Positions 12,684 through 24,185 of a stretch of DNA of 64,000 nucleotides are shown piece by piece (positions within the stretch are counted from its first letter, which is position 1; each line of letters begins with the position of its first letter). This DNA is from Dioscorea cayenensis subsp. rotundata. Lineage: Eukaryota > Streptophyta > Magnoliopsida > Dioscoreales > Dioscoreaceae. The notes beneath the pieces are model-generated. The model was given only the letters and a program-made list of their open reading frames with translations. It made no database searches and was not told where the DNA came from. The stretch lies in contig NC_052477.1 of NCBI RefSeq assembly GCF_009730915.1, positions 27,112,578 to 27,176,577 of the forward strand. The letters are read 5' to 3'. The position numbers and the translations under genes were made by a program.

Positions 12684-12959
12684 GAAAGACTCTCAAAAAA
12701 AGGTATTAAGCAAAAAACTGTCTAATCATTTTCCACGGTTCAGAGCAACTAAGGAAAAGATCAGGCCATGAGTCTTTAGGAACTCTATTGTCTAGCCCGT
12801 TATCGTACCAGAAAAATGTAGAGGAACCATTTTCCACTGTTTTCAAGGTACAACTTTGAAAGTAGACAGAATCAGAGTAATACTAGCCCAGAAGAAAGAT
12901 TTGATTCTAGGTGGTGTGTGAAAAAGTGGCTCTGGTGGTCGTCTACTAAAGTAATTTAA

Positions 12960-15632
12960 GTAAATGATTTTAGACCAAGACCCTTGGGCTCGAGTGTAGA
13001 TTTTCCATCACCAGTTGGCTAGGAGGGCATTGTTGAAAGAATTGAGGTTAAGAATACCCCAACCACCCATGTTGCGTGGCCGGCATAACTTGTTCCAGAT
13101 CACCAAATGTAAACCTTTCCGACCCAAATCCGGTCTTCTCCAAAGAAAATCTCTGCGTATTTTATCTATCTCATTAATTTCCCAAGTCAATAGTTTGAAC
13201 ATAAATATCCAGTATGTAAGGATAGCAGAAAGAACAGAATTGAGGAGAGTAAGGCGATCCCCAAGAGAAAGATAATTAGCTTTCCAGGATAACAATTTAG
13301 CTTGAACCAAAAAGGTTAATTTCGTCTAGTCTTGTCGTCTTGGGTGACTTCTAGAAATTGGAACTCCTAGGTATGTGAGGGGACAGTCCCTATTGTAATT
13401 AAGAATCGAGGTGGAAATGACACTAGGTTGAAAACCGAAGTTAGTAGAGTAAAGAAAACTCTTATTATAATTGATGGAAAGTCTTGAAGAGCTTTTAAAA
13501 AGATAAAGAATAAACTTGATGATGAGAAGGTCTTCTTGGTCACCAGCAATGAAGATGATGAGGTCATCATCATATTGAAGGTAACATATATTCCCCGCGG
13601 GGCCAATGGGTACACCCAGTAAAATATTGTTCCTAAGAGCATGGGTGAACATCACACTTAGAGTATATGCAACTAGCGTGAAAAGAAGTGGAGAAAGAGG
13701 ATCCCCTTGGCGTAGTCCACATTTGCAACGAATGAAGTCATGTGGCTCCCCATTAACTAGAACTCGGGCCTTGGAAGAGCTTAAGAGGGTAAAGATCCAA
13801 GATCTCCAACGGGAACTAAAGCCTTTAGCTGCTAGGATATCAAGGAGGAAATTCAAGTCTAAGGAGTCAAAAACTTTTGCGAATTTGACTTTGAAAACAT
13901 AACCTAGGAGCTTTTGCTTTTGAAGATGGAAGATGATTTCTTGGGCTGCGATAATGTAGTTAGCAAGGCACCTACCTTTGATGAATACTGATTGGGAATC
14001 ATCGACAAGAGAGCCTATCACTTGCCCTAATCCATTGGCTAGCACTTTGGAGATTATTTTACATGAGGAATTTATTAGACTTATAGGGCGGAAGTCAAAG
14101 ATCTTCTCAAGGGAGTTGCTCTTGGCAATCAGCGCTATGTGAATCCAATTAAGACGATCTAAATTTGCACTTCCTTCAAAGAAGTACTCACAAAAGGAAA
14201 TTAAAGAATCTTTAATTAGGCCCCAGTTTGTTTGAAAAAAGAAGATGGGAAAGCCATCTCGACATGGAGCTTTATCAGCACCTAGGTCAAACATTGCTTG
14301 CTTAATTTCTTCTAAGGAGAAAGATTGATCTAGGTTGGTGAGATCTATTCTCTCTTTATAACTGAAAAGATGTTGCCAATCAAGAAGGAATCTAGTGAAT
14401 CTAGAAGTGCCATACAAGAGTCCTAACTGATTTGAGAAGATCTTGCCAAGGTTTTGGTTTCCCTTAATCCACAAATCATTTTGACTGATTCTAGGGATAA
14501 AGTTTTTGTTATGCCTTCCACTCGCAATAGAGTGAAAGAATTTTGTATTAAAGTCCCTTTCTTTGAGCCAAGTTATTTCGGAACGCTATTTCTAGTACAT
14601 TTCTTTTTTTTTAATGGAATATCACTCCAGACATAGTTGGGAAAGACATTGGGGGTTCCTGATCAAAGAGAGTTCTGCTCTCACTAATGCTATCTAGTGA
14701 GTTCAATTCAATAAGTAAGGATTTTTTTTAGCACTGAAATGGAGCCAAAGTTCTCAGCCACCCACTTCTTGAGCTTAAACTTTAGGTAGATGAGATTTTT
14801 TGGAAAGAATGAAGGTGCCACAACCCTTCGGATTGGTTTATGCCCACCAATTTTGAATAAGGCCATTTAATTGATCTTTGGAATACCAAGACTTCTCCAG
14901 GCAAAATATACGAGGTCTTGAAAAGTGTGAGCCAAAATCATGGCAAATAGGGCGTGATTAGAACTGAATCTAGGTAGAGCGGATTGAATTGTTCTAGGAA
15001 AAAACAGAGGACTAATCGTGTCGGAGTAAGAATCGGTCTAGATGTGTCCAAATTGGATCTGCTTGACTGTTGGTCCAAGTAAAGCCTCAACCATGAAGTG
15101 GAGGGTCTAAGAGACTGAGATCATTTAGGAGAGTTTGCACTAAAGCTAAGCTGCCTAGATTGGGATAGCCTCTGTTAATATCATTCAAGGAAATGACTAT
15201 GTTGAAATCCCCACAAAGGACCCAAGTGGTAGAACTCAGACTTCTCACATAACGAATTTTATTTCAAAAATCAATTCTGAGAGATTGAGAATTAGGTTCA
15301 TAGACAGCCGTACACCTCCAGGTTAAGCTATCAAGGCGACTAGTAAATTCCACGGTGAGGGAAAATACCTCGGAATGAATTAGGGACCCGCTAACTTTGG
15401 AGCTGTCCCAAGCCATGATAATACCCTCAATGATACCAGTGGCTTGAATAAATTCAATAGAGTTAAGGAATCTATCCCCGATCACATTCCAAACTGATCC
15501 ATGAATGTCTTGAAGTTTGGATTAATGAATGCAAACTATATATGTTTTTATGGAGAACAAGAAATCTTTCACTAGGTGCCTTTTAGAGGATCTACCTAAA
15601 CCCCTTACGTTCTGGGAAATGAAGTTGAGCAT
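12960..15632 (-). pseudogene. LINE 2 ORF2: endonuclease and reverse transcriptase, broken
   Basis: The start at 15,632 gives MLNFISQNVRGLG, a classic LINE endonuclease opening. Endonuclease fragments run to about 14,650 with stops. The RT frame 14,474-13,326 (382 codons) carries DLGADKAPCRDGFPIFFF, DFRPISLINSSCKIISKVLA, the palm segment KCGLRQGDPLSPLLFTL, and YDDD where F/YADD is usual. It continues at 13,310-13,008 with LTLLNSVLSAILTYWIFMFK and GWGILNLNSFNNALLANW. The A-to-D change in YADD would affect the metal-binding site. Confidence 0.8.
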
Positions 15633-15659
15633 TGGACCAAGAATTAAGAGAAGCATAAT

Positions 15660-16367
15660 TTAAAGGAATTGTTCCTTCTCTGGGATGTTCAGGAATTTTC
15701 TTCTTGTTGGATCTAGGCTGTAGGGGGATGAAGCTTGTCTCTTCATTCCATTTAGTATAAGGTTTTTTTGTTCTATCACTTCTACGAATCTGGGCAGTGC
15801 CTGGGCATCTGTTGGGGAAAGAGCAGACTGATCTTCTGAGATTTTGGGGGCTTGATTGGATGAGGAGTCTCCTGTGCCATCAAGGTCCATCAAGCTATCC
15901 TCCTCAAGATCTTCGTTGAACTCATCAGATTGCGTGGTTACCTGCACTGTGGAAATGGGGTCTTCTTGATCTGCAGAGGCTTCCAGAAAATTATTATCAT
16001 CAACAAAAGTCATTTGCCATGTAATCTTGTTCATCTTCATCACCCCAATCTACTAGTTCCTCATCAAGAGGCTCTTCAAGGGTAGTGTGAGGGGGGATTT
16101 CTCAAAGGTAGCAAATTTGTTAGAATTTACCTTGGGAATTAGAGTCCATCCCCCATGCAAAACAACCAAGGTGTAGCTTTCTGGGATTGAAATCGATGGC
16201 GGGAGAAATTTCAAGTGGTCTGGAAGTGACCCTGATTTTGATGAGGAAATAATTTGAGAAGAATAAGTGGAAGAGCCAATAATCTTATCACAAGGCAATA
16301 TTAGATCATAAGAATGAGAGAGAGAGAGAGTTTGCATAATTCTTTTCTCGAGGCTCAATAGAATCAA
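15660..16367 (-). pseudogene. LINE 2 ORF1 (gag-like) remnant
   Basis: Two overlapping minus-strand frames (16,367-16,053 and 16,043-15,660) sit just upstream of the ORF2 start, the place of ORF1 in plant LINEs. The first has VVLHGGWTLIPKVNSNKF; the second is acidic (EDLEEDSLMDLDGTGD) and ends PTRRKFLNIPEK. I see no zinc knuckle, so assignment rests mainly on position. The product would be an RNA-binding ORF1 protein; the frames look partial. Confidence 0.5.
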
Positions 16368-16400
16368 CTTCCTTTATATGGATAATGTTGCTTGAGGAGG

Positions 16401-17829
16401 GCCTATCTCAAGGAAAGATGGAAGAGATAGATGAATCAGTCTCTTTATCTTGAGTCAACTCATTTAATAAAGGAGTTAAAATAATTTTATCATTAAGAAA
16501 CTAGGGAAGGACGAGATGAGATCATCTCTTTATCTCGAGGAGTTTTAACTTTAAGGGATGCTAAAACATCAGTAGGATGCACATCTGAAGGCAAAAGAGG
16601 AGTATGATGCTTTGGCTACGAAAGTTTTATCAACCAACTAAACATCCTTGTTTGTGGCAACAATATTATCAAGCTTTTGGCTACAAAATTTTAATTGCAA
16701 AAAGGTCTTCCGTCCACCGTTGGTCACATTTCAAGAAAACAATTGCTTGTAGAATGCTCATGGTCCTACTTCAAAAATGTGCTGATCATCCGACCATGCA
16801 TCATAATCTAGCAGTACGGGCATTGAGCAACAAACCCGCTCCAACACTAGAGACCTTTTGACACCAATGTTGAACATATCCAAGAAAAGTCTGCAAATCA
16901 AGTCTTGCACAATGAGACCAACACTATTGGACCAAATGCCTTTTAGTGTATGAAAATTTTCATTTGGTTGCTGTAGAACACAAATTTGATTATTTTGCAA
17001 TTTGGTTGATGTTGCAAGATATGTCATATTTTTATGAGTCCCGTATAAAGGCCCAAAAATGAACAAAATTATGTATAGTCCATGGGCTAAATTTAATACA
17101 ATTGGTCACATCAACTTTTAAAAAGAGAGATTTGCTTACCAATCCTTTTTTTTTAATAAAATATTTCATAATGCTTTTCGAGAGTTATTTTGATATTCAA
17201 ACTAGATAGGTAGGTTATTGTATATCCAATAACATTTTAAAGTTTTATATAGCATTTTTTTTAGCAGTTTCCGGGAGATATCAAACTTTTTATAATTATT
17301 TTTTTTTTGAAAAACTATGTTCATAAAAAATATTAAATCATTGCAAAAAACGAAAGAGGGCCACCAAAAAAAATACAAAAATATTCCGTGTGGAAGGCAA
17401 GAATATGAGGGGAGAAATAGTGTATATAATTAGTGCAAAATTAAAGTAAACTCATATCACCGGCCTCCCCCTCCCTCAAGGCTTAATCTCAATATGTCAT
17501 GGCCAACAAAGTGAGCTCTCCCAACCATAGTGCAATGCGACAAATGTGGATACATAAATTTTGTATAATGATGTTCATATATGTAGTATAAATTTACACT
17601 ATAAATATATATAAATACATTTTTTATTATAAAATACTGAATTAACAAAATAGTTTTTTTATAACTATTTTTGATAAATTTTTAAAATAATAGATAATTA
17701 TATTATTGTTAATACTAACAAATACATCATTTCAATTTCTCTCCATAAGGTGTATAGTCTATTAAAAGACTCATTGTTTTTAAAAATTTATGGGCTCCAC
17801 GGTCCACGTTAGTAAAAAGATTTGTTTAA

Positions 17830-17865
<36 letters not shown>

Positions 17866-18186
17866 CCGCAAGGTGCCAACTTGATGTAGGCTCCAGCTAG
17901 TTAATCAAGTTCATTGGGCTCGACCTGGTAGGTACAGGCAATTGATGGACCGGAACCAACAGATTCACAAGCCCGCCCATGAGGGGTTTTTTTTTATAAA
18001 AAAAATTATCAATTATAATTTAAAAAAAATTTAAAAAATTTTCAAAAAATTGGGTTGGCTATGACTATTTTTATAGGCAATTACTATATTATTTATCATA
18101 GCTTAGTTGATGTGAGTCTAATTGTGAATAACATAAGGCTTGTTTATTGTTTATATCTTCTAGTAAACAAAATAACATCAACCGCC
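16401..18186. other. Intergenic AT-rich DNA with (TA)n microsatellite
   Basis: No gene is supported. A TA dinucleotide run lies near 17,834-17,862. Short frames near 16,604-17,066 have no recognisable motif. Several poly-A/T runs suggest old transposon debris. Confidence 0.45.
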
Positions 18187-18292
18187 ATGGATTTCTTACT
18201 GGAAAGCCAAATCCAAGTTATTGAGATCACCGTCGTCATGGCCACGGTCGGCCCTAGCACTGCATACCTCTATCTCAGCAAGAAACCTAAAG
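18187..18292 (+). pseudogene. Exon-like fragment resembling the N-terminus of NADH-cytochrome b5 reductase 1
   Basis: From the ATG at 18,187 the frame reads an N-terminal hydrophobic segment ending AYLYLSKKPKG, followed at 18,293 by a GT that could be a splice donor. Plant NADH-cytochrome b5 reductase 1 has a membrane anchor ending in a similar SSKKPKG stretch just before the CLDPENF region. That downstream catalytic part (FAD and NADH domains) is not found nearby. I read this as an isolated first exon, perhaps carried here by a transposon. A chance hydrophobic frame is the alternative; the identification rests on one short segment. Confidence 0.35.
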
Positions 18293-18561
18293 GTTTGATT
18301 TTCACGGTAGCACTAGTATTGCTTTCCGTCACTAAGAAAAACCTAGGTTTAAAATATAAAGATGTTTTACATAGAGAAGAGTAAAATATAGGGCAAAAAC
18401 TCCCACATGGGTTTAGGCCTAAAATAAATTTTCCTTCCAAAGGCACTGCCCTTGAAAAGCCCTGCAAGGGACGCTATGCCCCCACCGAGATGTGGCGCCC
18501 TTGGACTCCCTCAAATGACGTGGTCAAGATATCGTCAAGGCAGCCATCAGACCCCATATAT
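18293..18561. other. Spacer between exon-like fragment and NLR remnant
   Basis: Contains short GC-richer text but no recognised coding domain. In particular, no NB-ARC motifs (P-loop GxxxxGKT, GLPL, MHD) follow the NLR coiled-coil on the minus strand. Confidence 0.4.
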
Positions 18562-18970
18562 TCAACACGAACCACTCTTCTCTCTCTCACAAATCTCTTC
18601 TTTGACACCACCTTCTCTAGAGTCAAACTTGGACCTCTTGTCTACGATCTCATCCAACCTCTTCATGATCTCCTTCATCTTGTCAGCCATCTTATAACCA
18701 AACTTTGGCCCTGCGACAAGGTTAAGTAGTTTTGCTTTCATGTCCTTGTCCATCTTCCGCTTCTCAGCTTCAGCCATGAACTCATCTAAGATATCACACA
18801 TATCAGAAGCCAAGTCTTTGAGCTTTCTCAGCCATCTCTTCAACGCCTTGTCCTTCATCTGCCTAGCCTCGGCATCTTCAAGCATGTCTTGGATAGTCAA
18901 CAAAGTGTTATCTAGCTTTTTGAGCTCTTTCTCAATACCAGCTAGAGCCCCAAGCTCCATGAGTACTTTG
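18562..18970 (-). pseudogene. NLR coiled-coil (Rx_N) domain, downstream part
   Basis: Minus-strand frame with MELGALAGIEKELKKL, TLLTIQDMLEDAEARQ, ALKRWLRKLKDLASDM, DILDEFMAEAEKRK and MADKMKEIMKRLDEIVD. This is the CC domain of CC-NB-LRR immune receptors, including the LRKLKDLASDM-x-DILDE segment that corresponds to the EDVID region. In this family the domain mediates self-association and signalling. The frame stops after EREKSGSC with no NB-ARC following, so only a CC module survives. Its N-terminal part is at 23,776-23,842, across the copia insertion. Confidence 0.8.
18966..18970. other. Target-site duplication CTTTG, left copy
   Basis: CTTTG directly precedes the 5' LTR start TGTTGAAG; the same 5 bases follow the 3' LTR at 23,776-23,780. 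Five bases is the usual Ty1/copia duplication length. Confidence 0.9.
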
Positions 18971-19389
18971 TGTTGAAGTGATCATTGCTACTGAAGTTCA
19001 AGGGAGAAAGTCCGTTGCTGCTAAAGAAGTTCGAGTAGAGGAATTTAGTTAGTTTTTATAGTTAAGATTTTGTAGGGAATTATATAGTTAAAATGAAGGG
19101 CCAGGATTTAATGCATCTAATCTTGCGTGTTAGTTCGAGGCATTCAAGAGGTTATGTTTAAACTAGTTAGATTAAGTCAAGTTGAATGTACTGAGTCAAA
19201 AGGCATGTGATCTGTTAGCCTTTTTGTAATGGGCTATGTATGGTAAAATAATAGATAGGAAGGGGGATGTATGTGCTGGGTGAATGCTTTACTTTCTGAA
19301 TCTCTAATTCTTTGTAACTTGTCACTGTTCTTTTTCTTCATAGATTTATTTTGGTTTTCAACCTTATTTAATCTTATTTTTTGCCTTCA
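18971..19389 (+). repeat. copia 5' LTR
   Basis: Starts TGTTGAAG and ends CCTTCA, just before the primer site. It matches 23,360-23,775 throughout with many substitutions. It carries about 18 extra bases near its start (GATCATTGCTACTGAAGT) relative to the 3' LTR. Confidence 0.9.
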
Positions 19390-19391
19390 AG

Positions 19392-19404
19392 TGGTATCAG
19401 AGCT
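19392..19404 (+). other. copia primer binding site (initiator tRNA-Met)
   Basis: TGGTATCAGAGCT lies two bases after the 5' LTR, the standard plant copia primer site complementary to the initiator-Met tRNA 3' end. Confidence 0.9.
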
Positions 19405-19435
19405 CGGTTGAAGAAGCTTCATGTCTAGTTCAGGA

Positions 19436-20335
19436 TGACATCATGTAGTGGTTCTTTTATATTTTCTCAACCATCAGTGCCTTAGTTTAATAGAGAAGAC
19501 TATGATCACTGGAATATCATGATGAAAACCTTATTCCGCTTCAATGATTTGTGGGAAGTGGTAGGAATGGTTTCACTTAAGAATAAGCCAAGGTTGTTGA
19601 AAATAAACAAAAGGATGCTCATTCCTTATTTTTTATTCAACAAGCAGTACATCGATCTATGTTCTCCAGAATTGCAGCTGCTAACACTGCTAAGGAAGCT
19701 TGGGATACTCTCAAAACTCAGTTTCAAGGTAGTCCCAAGATCATGTCTTTGAGAATTCAGGAATTAAAGGTGTTCAAGCTTACATTGCCAGGGTGAATGA
19801 CCTTGTTAATCAGATGAGAGGTCTAGGTGATTAGATGCCTGAATCTCTTGATAAGGGGAAGGTCCTTAGAAGCTTAGAACCAAAGTATAATTTTGTTGTT
19901 GTAGTGATTGGTGAATCTAAAGGCCTCACACAACTCACCATGGATGAGTTGGCAGGTTCCCTTCAAGCTCAAGAAGCTCTATTGCTAAGTTAGGATGATG
20001 TTTCTACTGAGATATCATTGGTAACCAATTCTAAAGAAAAATCTCTTGTTATGCAAGGAGAGCCAGTAGGTGGCAAATTTGGTAGTGAGAATTGGTATGC
20101 TAGTCGTGGTAGAGGTAGAAGCTTCTCAAGAGGAAGAGGGAGAAGTAATAGCAAAGGCAGAGGCAGAATTAGTAGTGATATCTCCATGGAAGGAAATCAA
20201 AGTAATGTTTCTGCAGATCAAGGTGGGCAAGGGTCTTATCAAAGGCCTACAAGAGGTAATTTGAGAAATGTATAATGTTATCATTGTAAAAACTTTTGTC
20301 ACATTCAGTCAAATTACTGGTATAATGACAAAAAT
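19436..20335 (+). pseudogene. copia gag remnant
   Basis: Frames with YDHWNIMMKTLFRFNDLWEVV and, after shifts, ESLDKGKVLRSLEPKYNFVV match the copia gag (UBN2-type) pattern. The segment 20,018-20,275 is Arg/Ser/Gly-rich (SRGRGRSFSRGRGRSNSKGR), as in the RNA-binding tail. The expected CCHC zinc knuckle is degraded: YHCKNFCHIQSNYW has tyrosine at the first Cys position. Several stops interrupt it. Confidence 0.75.
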
Positions 20336-21450
20336 TTGGGAGAAGGATCAAGCTCTAGTGGTGATAAAGCTACAAGTGCAGAATATGGAAGTCTGATCGT
20401 GGTGCACACTGAAACTGAATTACCAAAACCTTCAATGTGGCTTCTTAACAGTGGTTGTTCAAACCATATGACAGGGAGAAAGGAATTATTCTACAAGTTA
20501 GATGAGAGTCAAAAGCATGTAGTTAAGTTGGGAGATAATAAAGAAATATAGGTTGATTCATAATGTCCAATATGTACTCAATTTGGCTCACAATCTACTT
20601 AGTGTGGGACAATTAGTTGCCAATGGTTTTCACTTAATGTTTGAGAATAAAAGGTGCAGAATTGTTGATGAGAAAACGGGTACTCGGCTGATGGTTCTAA
20701 ATCATAACAAGAACAACCTGTTTCCAATTGAATTTTCTCGAATTGGGCATTCAAATGTTGTTATATCAAATGAAGAAAAGTCTCTTCAGTGGCATGACAA
20801 ATTTGGCCATCGGAATTTTCAAAGTCTTCAAGTACTAAATCAGAAGCAGATGGTTATTGGCTTACCTAAGGTGAAACAATTCAACAACTGTGAATCCTAC
20901 ATATATTAAAAATTATCAAGATAAGCATTTCACTCTGGAAATTCTTGGAGAGCCAAAGGAAAATTACAACTAGTGCATTCTGATCTCTATGGTCCTATGC
21001 AAGAGGACTCACTTGGCGAAAACGTGTATTTTTTATTATTCATTGATGATTTTAGCATAATGAGTTTGGTTTATTTTATTAAAAACAAGTATAAAGTATT
21101 TGCTTGCTTTCAAAAATTTTTGGCTCTAGTTGAGAGACAATCTAGTCATAAACTAAACATTTTAAGAACAGATAAAGAGGGTGAATATATATCTAGTCAA
21201 TTTAAAATGTTTTGTCAAAATCATGGAATCAAGCATGAATTTACTGCACCTTATTCCCCTCAGGAAAATGGTGTTGCTGAGAGAAAAAAATAAAACATTA
21301 GTAGAAAGGGCCAAAAGCATGTTAAATAGCAAGCATTTACCAATCAATTTCTGGACTGAGGCCACTTGTCAAATATATCACCAACTAAGGCAGGCATGAC
21401 AGAACTCCATATGAAGCCTAGTTTGGAAATAAACCCAAGGTATCACATTT
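20336..21450 (+). pseudogene. copia protease and integrase remnant
   Basis: The protease motif reads MWLLNSGCSNHMTG, with N (codon 20,447-20,449) at the catalytic D of D-S-G. Integrase follows: the zinc region (WHDKFGHRNFQSLQVL), then the core HSDLYGPM, FLLFIDDFS, RTDKEGEYISSQF and PYSPQENGVAERK, which holds the D,D35E set. Stops at 20,549, near 20,907 and near 21,291 break the frame. Confidence 0.8.
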
Positions 21451-21506
21451 GAAAATCTTTCGGTGTACTGCGTATACAAAAATTCCTGCACAGAATCTTC
21501 AGAAAC

Positions 21507-23359
21507 TTGATAATAGAGCTCAAAAATGTATCTTTGTTGGTTACTGTCTTGATTCTAAAGCCTATAGGTTGTTTGATCCTCTCACTGGCAAAATTATCAT
21601 CAGCAGGGATGTCATTTTTTTATGAACATCAACATTGGGAGTGGAAATCAGACAATTCAACTATTCACAGAGTTATTTTATCAGGTATTCCATCCAATAG
21701 TGATAGTCCAGGCAACAATTCAGCTGAAGACTCTGAAACTAATGATATTATAAGAACAACTAACTCCACAAATGAAAGTGATGCAGAAATTCAAAATACA
21801 TCAAGTAACAATCGCAGTAAAAATCAAAGTGATGAAACACCACCTGCAAGGGTCATAACTCTTAGAAAAATTTATGAAAATTGCTCCTTTACATTAACAG
21901 TGTCTGATCCTATGACATATGAAAAAGCATACAAAGTTCCAGAGTGGAAGGAGGCCATGCAAGCTAAAATGTCTGCAATCAAAAGAAACAACACTTGGGA
22001 ATTAACTTCATTACCTTACTGGAAGAAAGTAATTGGAGTAAAGTGGATTTTTAAGAGAAAATATAAAGCCAATAGTGAGACAGACAAGTGCAAGGCCAGA
22101 TTGGTAGCAAAGGGGTACACTCAGGAATATGGTGTGTATTATGAGGAAATTTTTGCTCTTGTTGCAAGAATGGACACTATCAGACTCTTAATTATTTTGG
22201 CAGCTCATAGGAATTTTCGAATTTTTTAGTTGGACATTAAATCAACATTCCTAAATGATGAGATTGAAGAAGAAGTTTATGTTGAACAACCTAAGGGGTT
22301 TGAAATTCATGGAAAAGAGCAAATTTTTTATAAAATTGCATAAAGCCCTCTATGGTCTAAAGCAGGCTCCAAGAGTTTGGTATGGAAAACTTAATTCTTA
22401 TTTACAGCAACAAGGATTCACGAGAAGTTTGACAGAACATACTTTATACACAAAGATTTGAGATAGAGAAGAAATGCTTCTTGTTTGTATTTATATGGAT
22501 GATGTGATTTATATAAGCTCTTTATTAGAGATGACAAGTAAATTCAAAGATGATATGTAGAGAACATTTGAAATGAGTGATCTTGGTTTAATGTCCTATT
22601 TCTTGGGCATGGAAATTAAACAAGATATGTTTGGAATACACATATCACAGAGAAAGATGTGGAGTATTTGTTGAAGACCTTCAATATGAACAATTGTAAG
22701 CCTTCTGTCACTCCTCTAAGTCCTAGTTTAAAATTAGTCTATGTGACTCAATCTAGACATGACATTGCCTTTCCAGTCAACTTATTAACCAGATTCATGC
22801 TTCATCCTACAAAGAATCACTCTGGAGCAACAAAGCAGATTATCAAGTACTTAGCAGGTACAACAGATTTTGGAATTCACTATGAAAGAGGGAATAAATG
22901 TCAGCTAATGTGTTACTCAGACAGTGATTGGGGTTGAAATTTAATGGACAAGAAAAACACAACATGAGCACCTTTTACAATTGGATTAGGGATTGTTTGT
23001 GAATATAAAAAAGAATAGAAATAGTTACTCTAACATCAAATGAAGCAGAATATGTGGCATTATGTGGAACATGTTGTCAAAGCTTATAGCTTAAGAGGAT
23101 TCTATTAGATTGTGGAGTACTGTTTGATGAACCAATTAAAATCTAATGTTACAACAAATCTTGCATTGTAATTGCAAAGAATTATGTACTTCACGGAAGA
23201 ACCAAACACATTGATGTGAAATTTCATTTTATTCGGGAACTTGTGAAAGGAAATACAATTCATTTGGATTTTTGTAGCATTAAAGATCAACTGGCTGATA
23301 TGTTTATAAAATGCTTGGATGCTAAGAAGTTGTGTAAATTCAGAGATTTTTTGGGCATA
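21507..23359 (+). pseudogene. copia reverse transcriptase and RNase H remnant
   Basis: RT segments include [69 protein letters not shown] and the YMDD catalytic box at 22,492-22,503. RNase H text follows, with EAEYVALCGTCCQ near 23,045 and the terminal KHIDVKFHFIRELVKG. In-frame stops occur at about 22,227, 22,459 and later, so it cannot encode a working polymerase. Confidence 0.8.
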
Positions 23360-23775
23360 TGCTGAAGTTCAATGGAGAAAAGTCATTGCTGCTGAAGAGG
23401 TTCAAGTAGAGTAATTCAGTTAGTTTTTATAGTTAAGGTTTTGGAGGGAATTGCAGAGTTAAAATGAAGGGCAAAGATTTAATTCATATAATCTTGTGTG
23501 TGAGTTTGAGGCATTCAAGAGGTTATGTTCAAACTGGTTAGATTAAGTCAAGTTGATTGTACTGAGTCAAAAACCATGTGATCTGTCAGCCTTTTAGGAA
23601 TGGGCTATCTATGGTGAAAAGATAGAAAGGAAGAAGGGGGGGGGGGATATATGGCTACATGGATGAATGCTTTACTTTCTAAATCTCTAATTCTCTGCAA
23701 CTTGTGTCACTATTCTTCTTCTTCATAGATTTATTCTACCTTTCATCCTCCTTTAATCTTATTTTTTTGCCTTCG
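23360..23775 (+). repeat. copia 3' LTR
   Basis: Starts TGCTGAAG and ends CCTTCG, so both termini differ from the 5' LTR by one base (T-to-C and A-to-G). It includes a G run near 23,636-23,647 not seen in the other copy. It is followed at once by CTTTG. Confidence 0.9.
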
Positions 23776-23842
23776 CTTTGGAGGCCACTTTCTTGCAAAC
23801 TAGCTTAATCAAAGCTGAAATCACAACCTCTGCCATGATCAT
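23776..23842 (-). pseudogene. NLR coiled-coil domain, N-terminal part
   Basis: Minus strand, start at 23,842 or 23,836, reading MAEVVISALIKLVCKKVASK. Across the copia element and its CTTTG duplication, the frame continues into the CC domain at 18,970. This is the usual opening of a plant CC-NLR. The fragment is only about 22 codons long and serves as proof of the pre-insertion gene. Confidence 0.8.
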
Positions 23843-23984
23843 TGGAAGTTGTAAGAGCAAATAGGAGTTACTGTGAAGAACTTCATCATCAAAAATATTA
23901 TTAAAAAAATCTAAGAAGGGTCCAATGGGAGCAGGAGGATGGTTCTTTTATCAGTCATGGAAGGCTCTTATATGGATGACCTTG

Positions 23985-24185
23985 ACTCCGTTTTGATAAA
24001 AGTGGATAAATCATTGTTTTATTAAGAAAAAGAACAGAAAGGACAGTACACTCAAAGAAACAAAATAAAATAATGATCTCTCACCAGAAGTGAGGAGAAC
24101 AAGAAAAAGAAAAGAATGAAGTAAAAGCTAGACGAAAACAACGGAAGCAAGAAAGAGAAGGCTTGAGCAGCGAAGACTACCATCT
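23985..24185 (-). mobile_element. LINE 3'-UTR fragment
   Basis: The text AAAAGTGGATAAA..TTTATTA at 24,000-24,030 resembles the 3' end of LINE 2 at 11,703-11,733 and is followed by similar A-rich sequence. No coding part is attached, so this looks like a short, heavily 5'-truncated LINE copy. Confidence 0.4.

Larger units (their letters stand above)
11690..16400 (-). mobile_element. LINE 2, nearly full-length but degenerate
   Basis: The minus-strand order is ORF1-like (16,367-15,660), ORF2 endonuclease (from 15,632), RT (14,474-13,008), zf-RVT (12,683-12,243) and a 3' UTR ending in a poly-A tract (plus-strand T run 11,690-11,699). The domain order is that of plant L1-type LINEs. Numerous stops and frameshifts break endonuclease, linker and RT. 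The 5' limit is approximate: I lose recognisable element sequence near 16.4 kb. No target-site duplication was found by eye. Confidence 0.8.
18971..23775 (+). mobile_element. Ty1/copia retrotransposon inserted in NLR coding sequence
   Basis: Two LTRs (18,971-19,389 and 23,360-23,775), an initiator-Met primer site, gag, protease, integrase, RT and RNase H in copia order, flanked by CTTTG on both sides. Every coding domain has stops or frameshifts. The LTRs differ at many positions plus one 18-nt length difference, so the insertion is not recent. The protease-integrase text resembles the Tork lineage, but the lineage call is tentative. Confidence 0.95.

Noticed and set aside
16758..17066. Minus-strand frame of 102 codons
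   Set aside because: No recognised motif, no splice or start support, and it lies in transposon-rich DNA.
17834..17862. TA run as a regulatory or origin-like element
   Set aside because: It is a common plant microsatellite with no supporting context.
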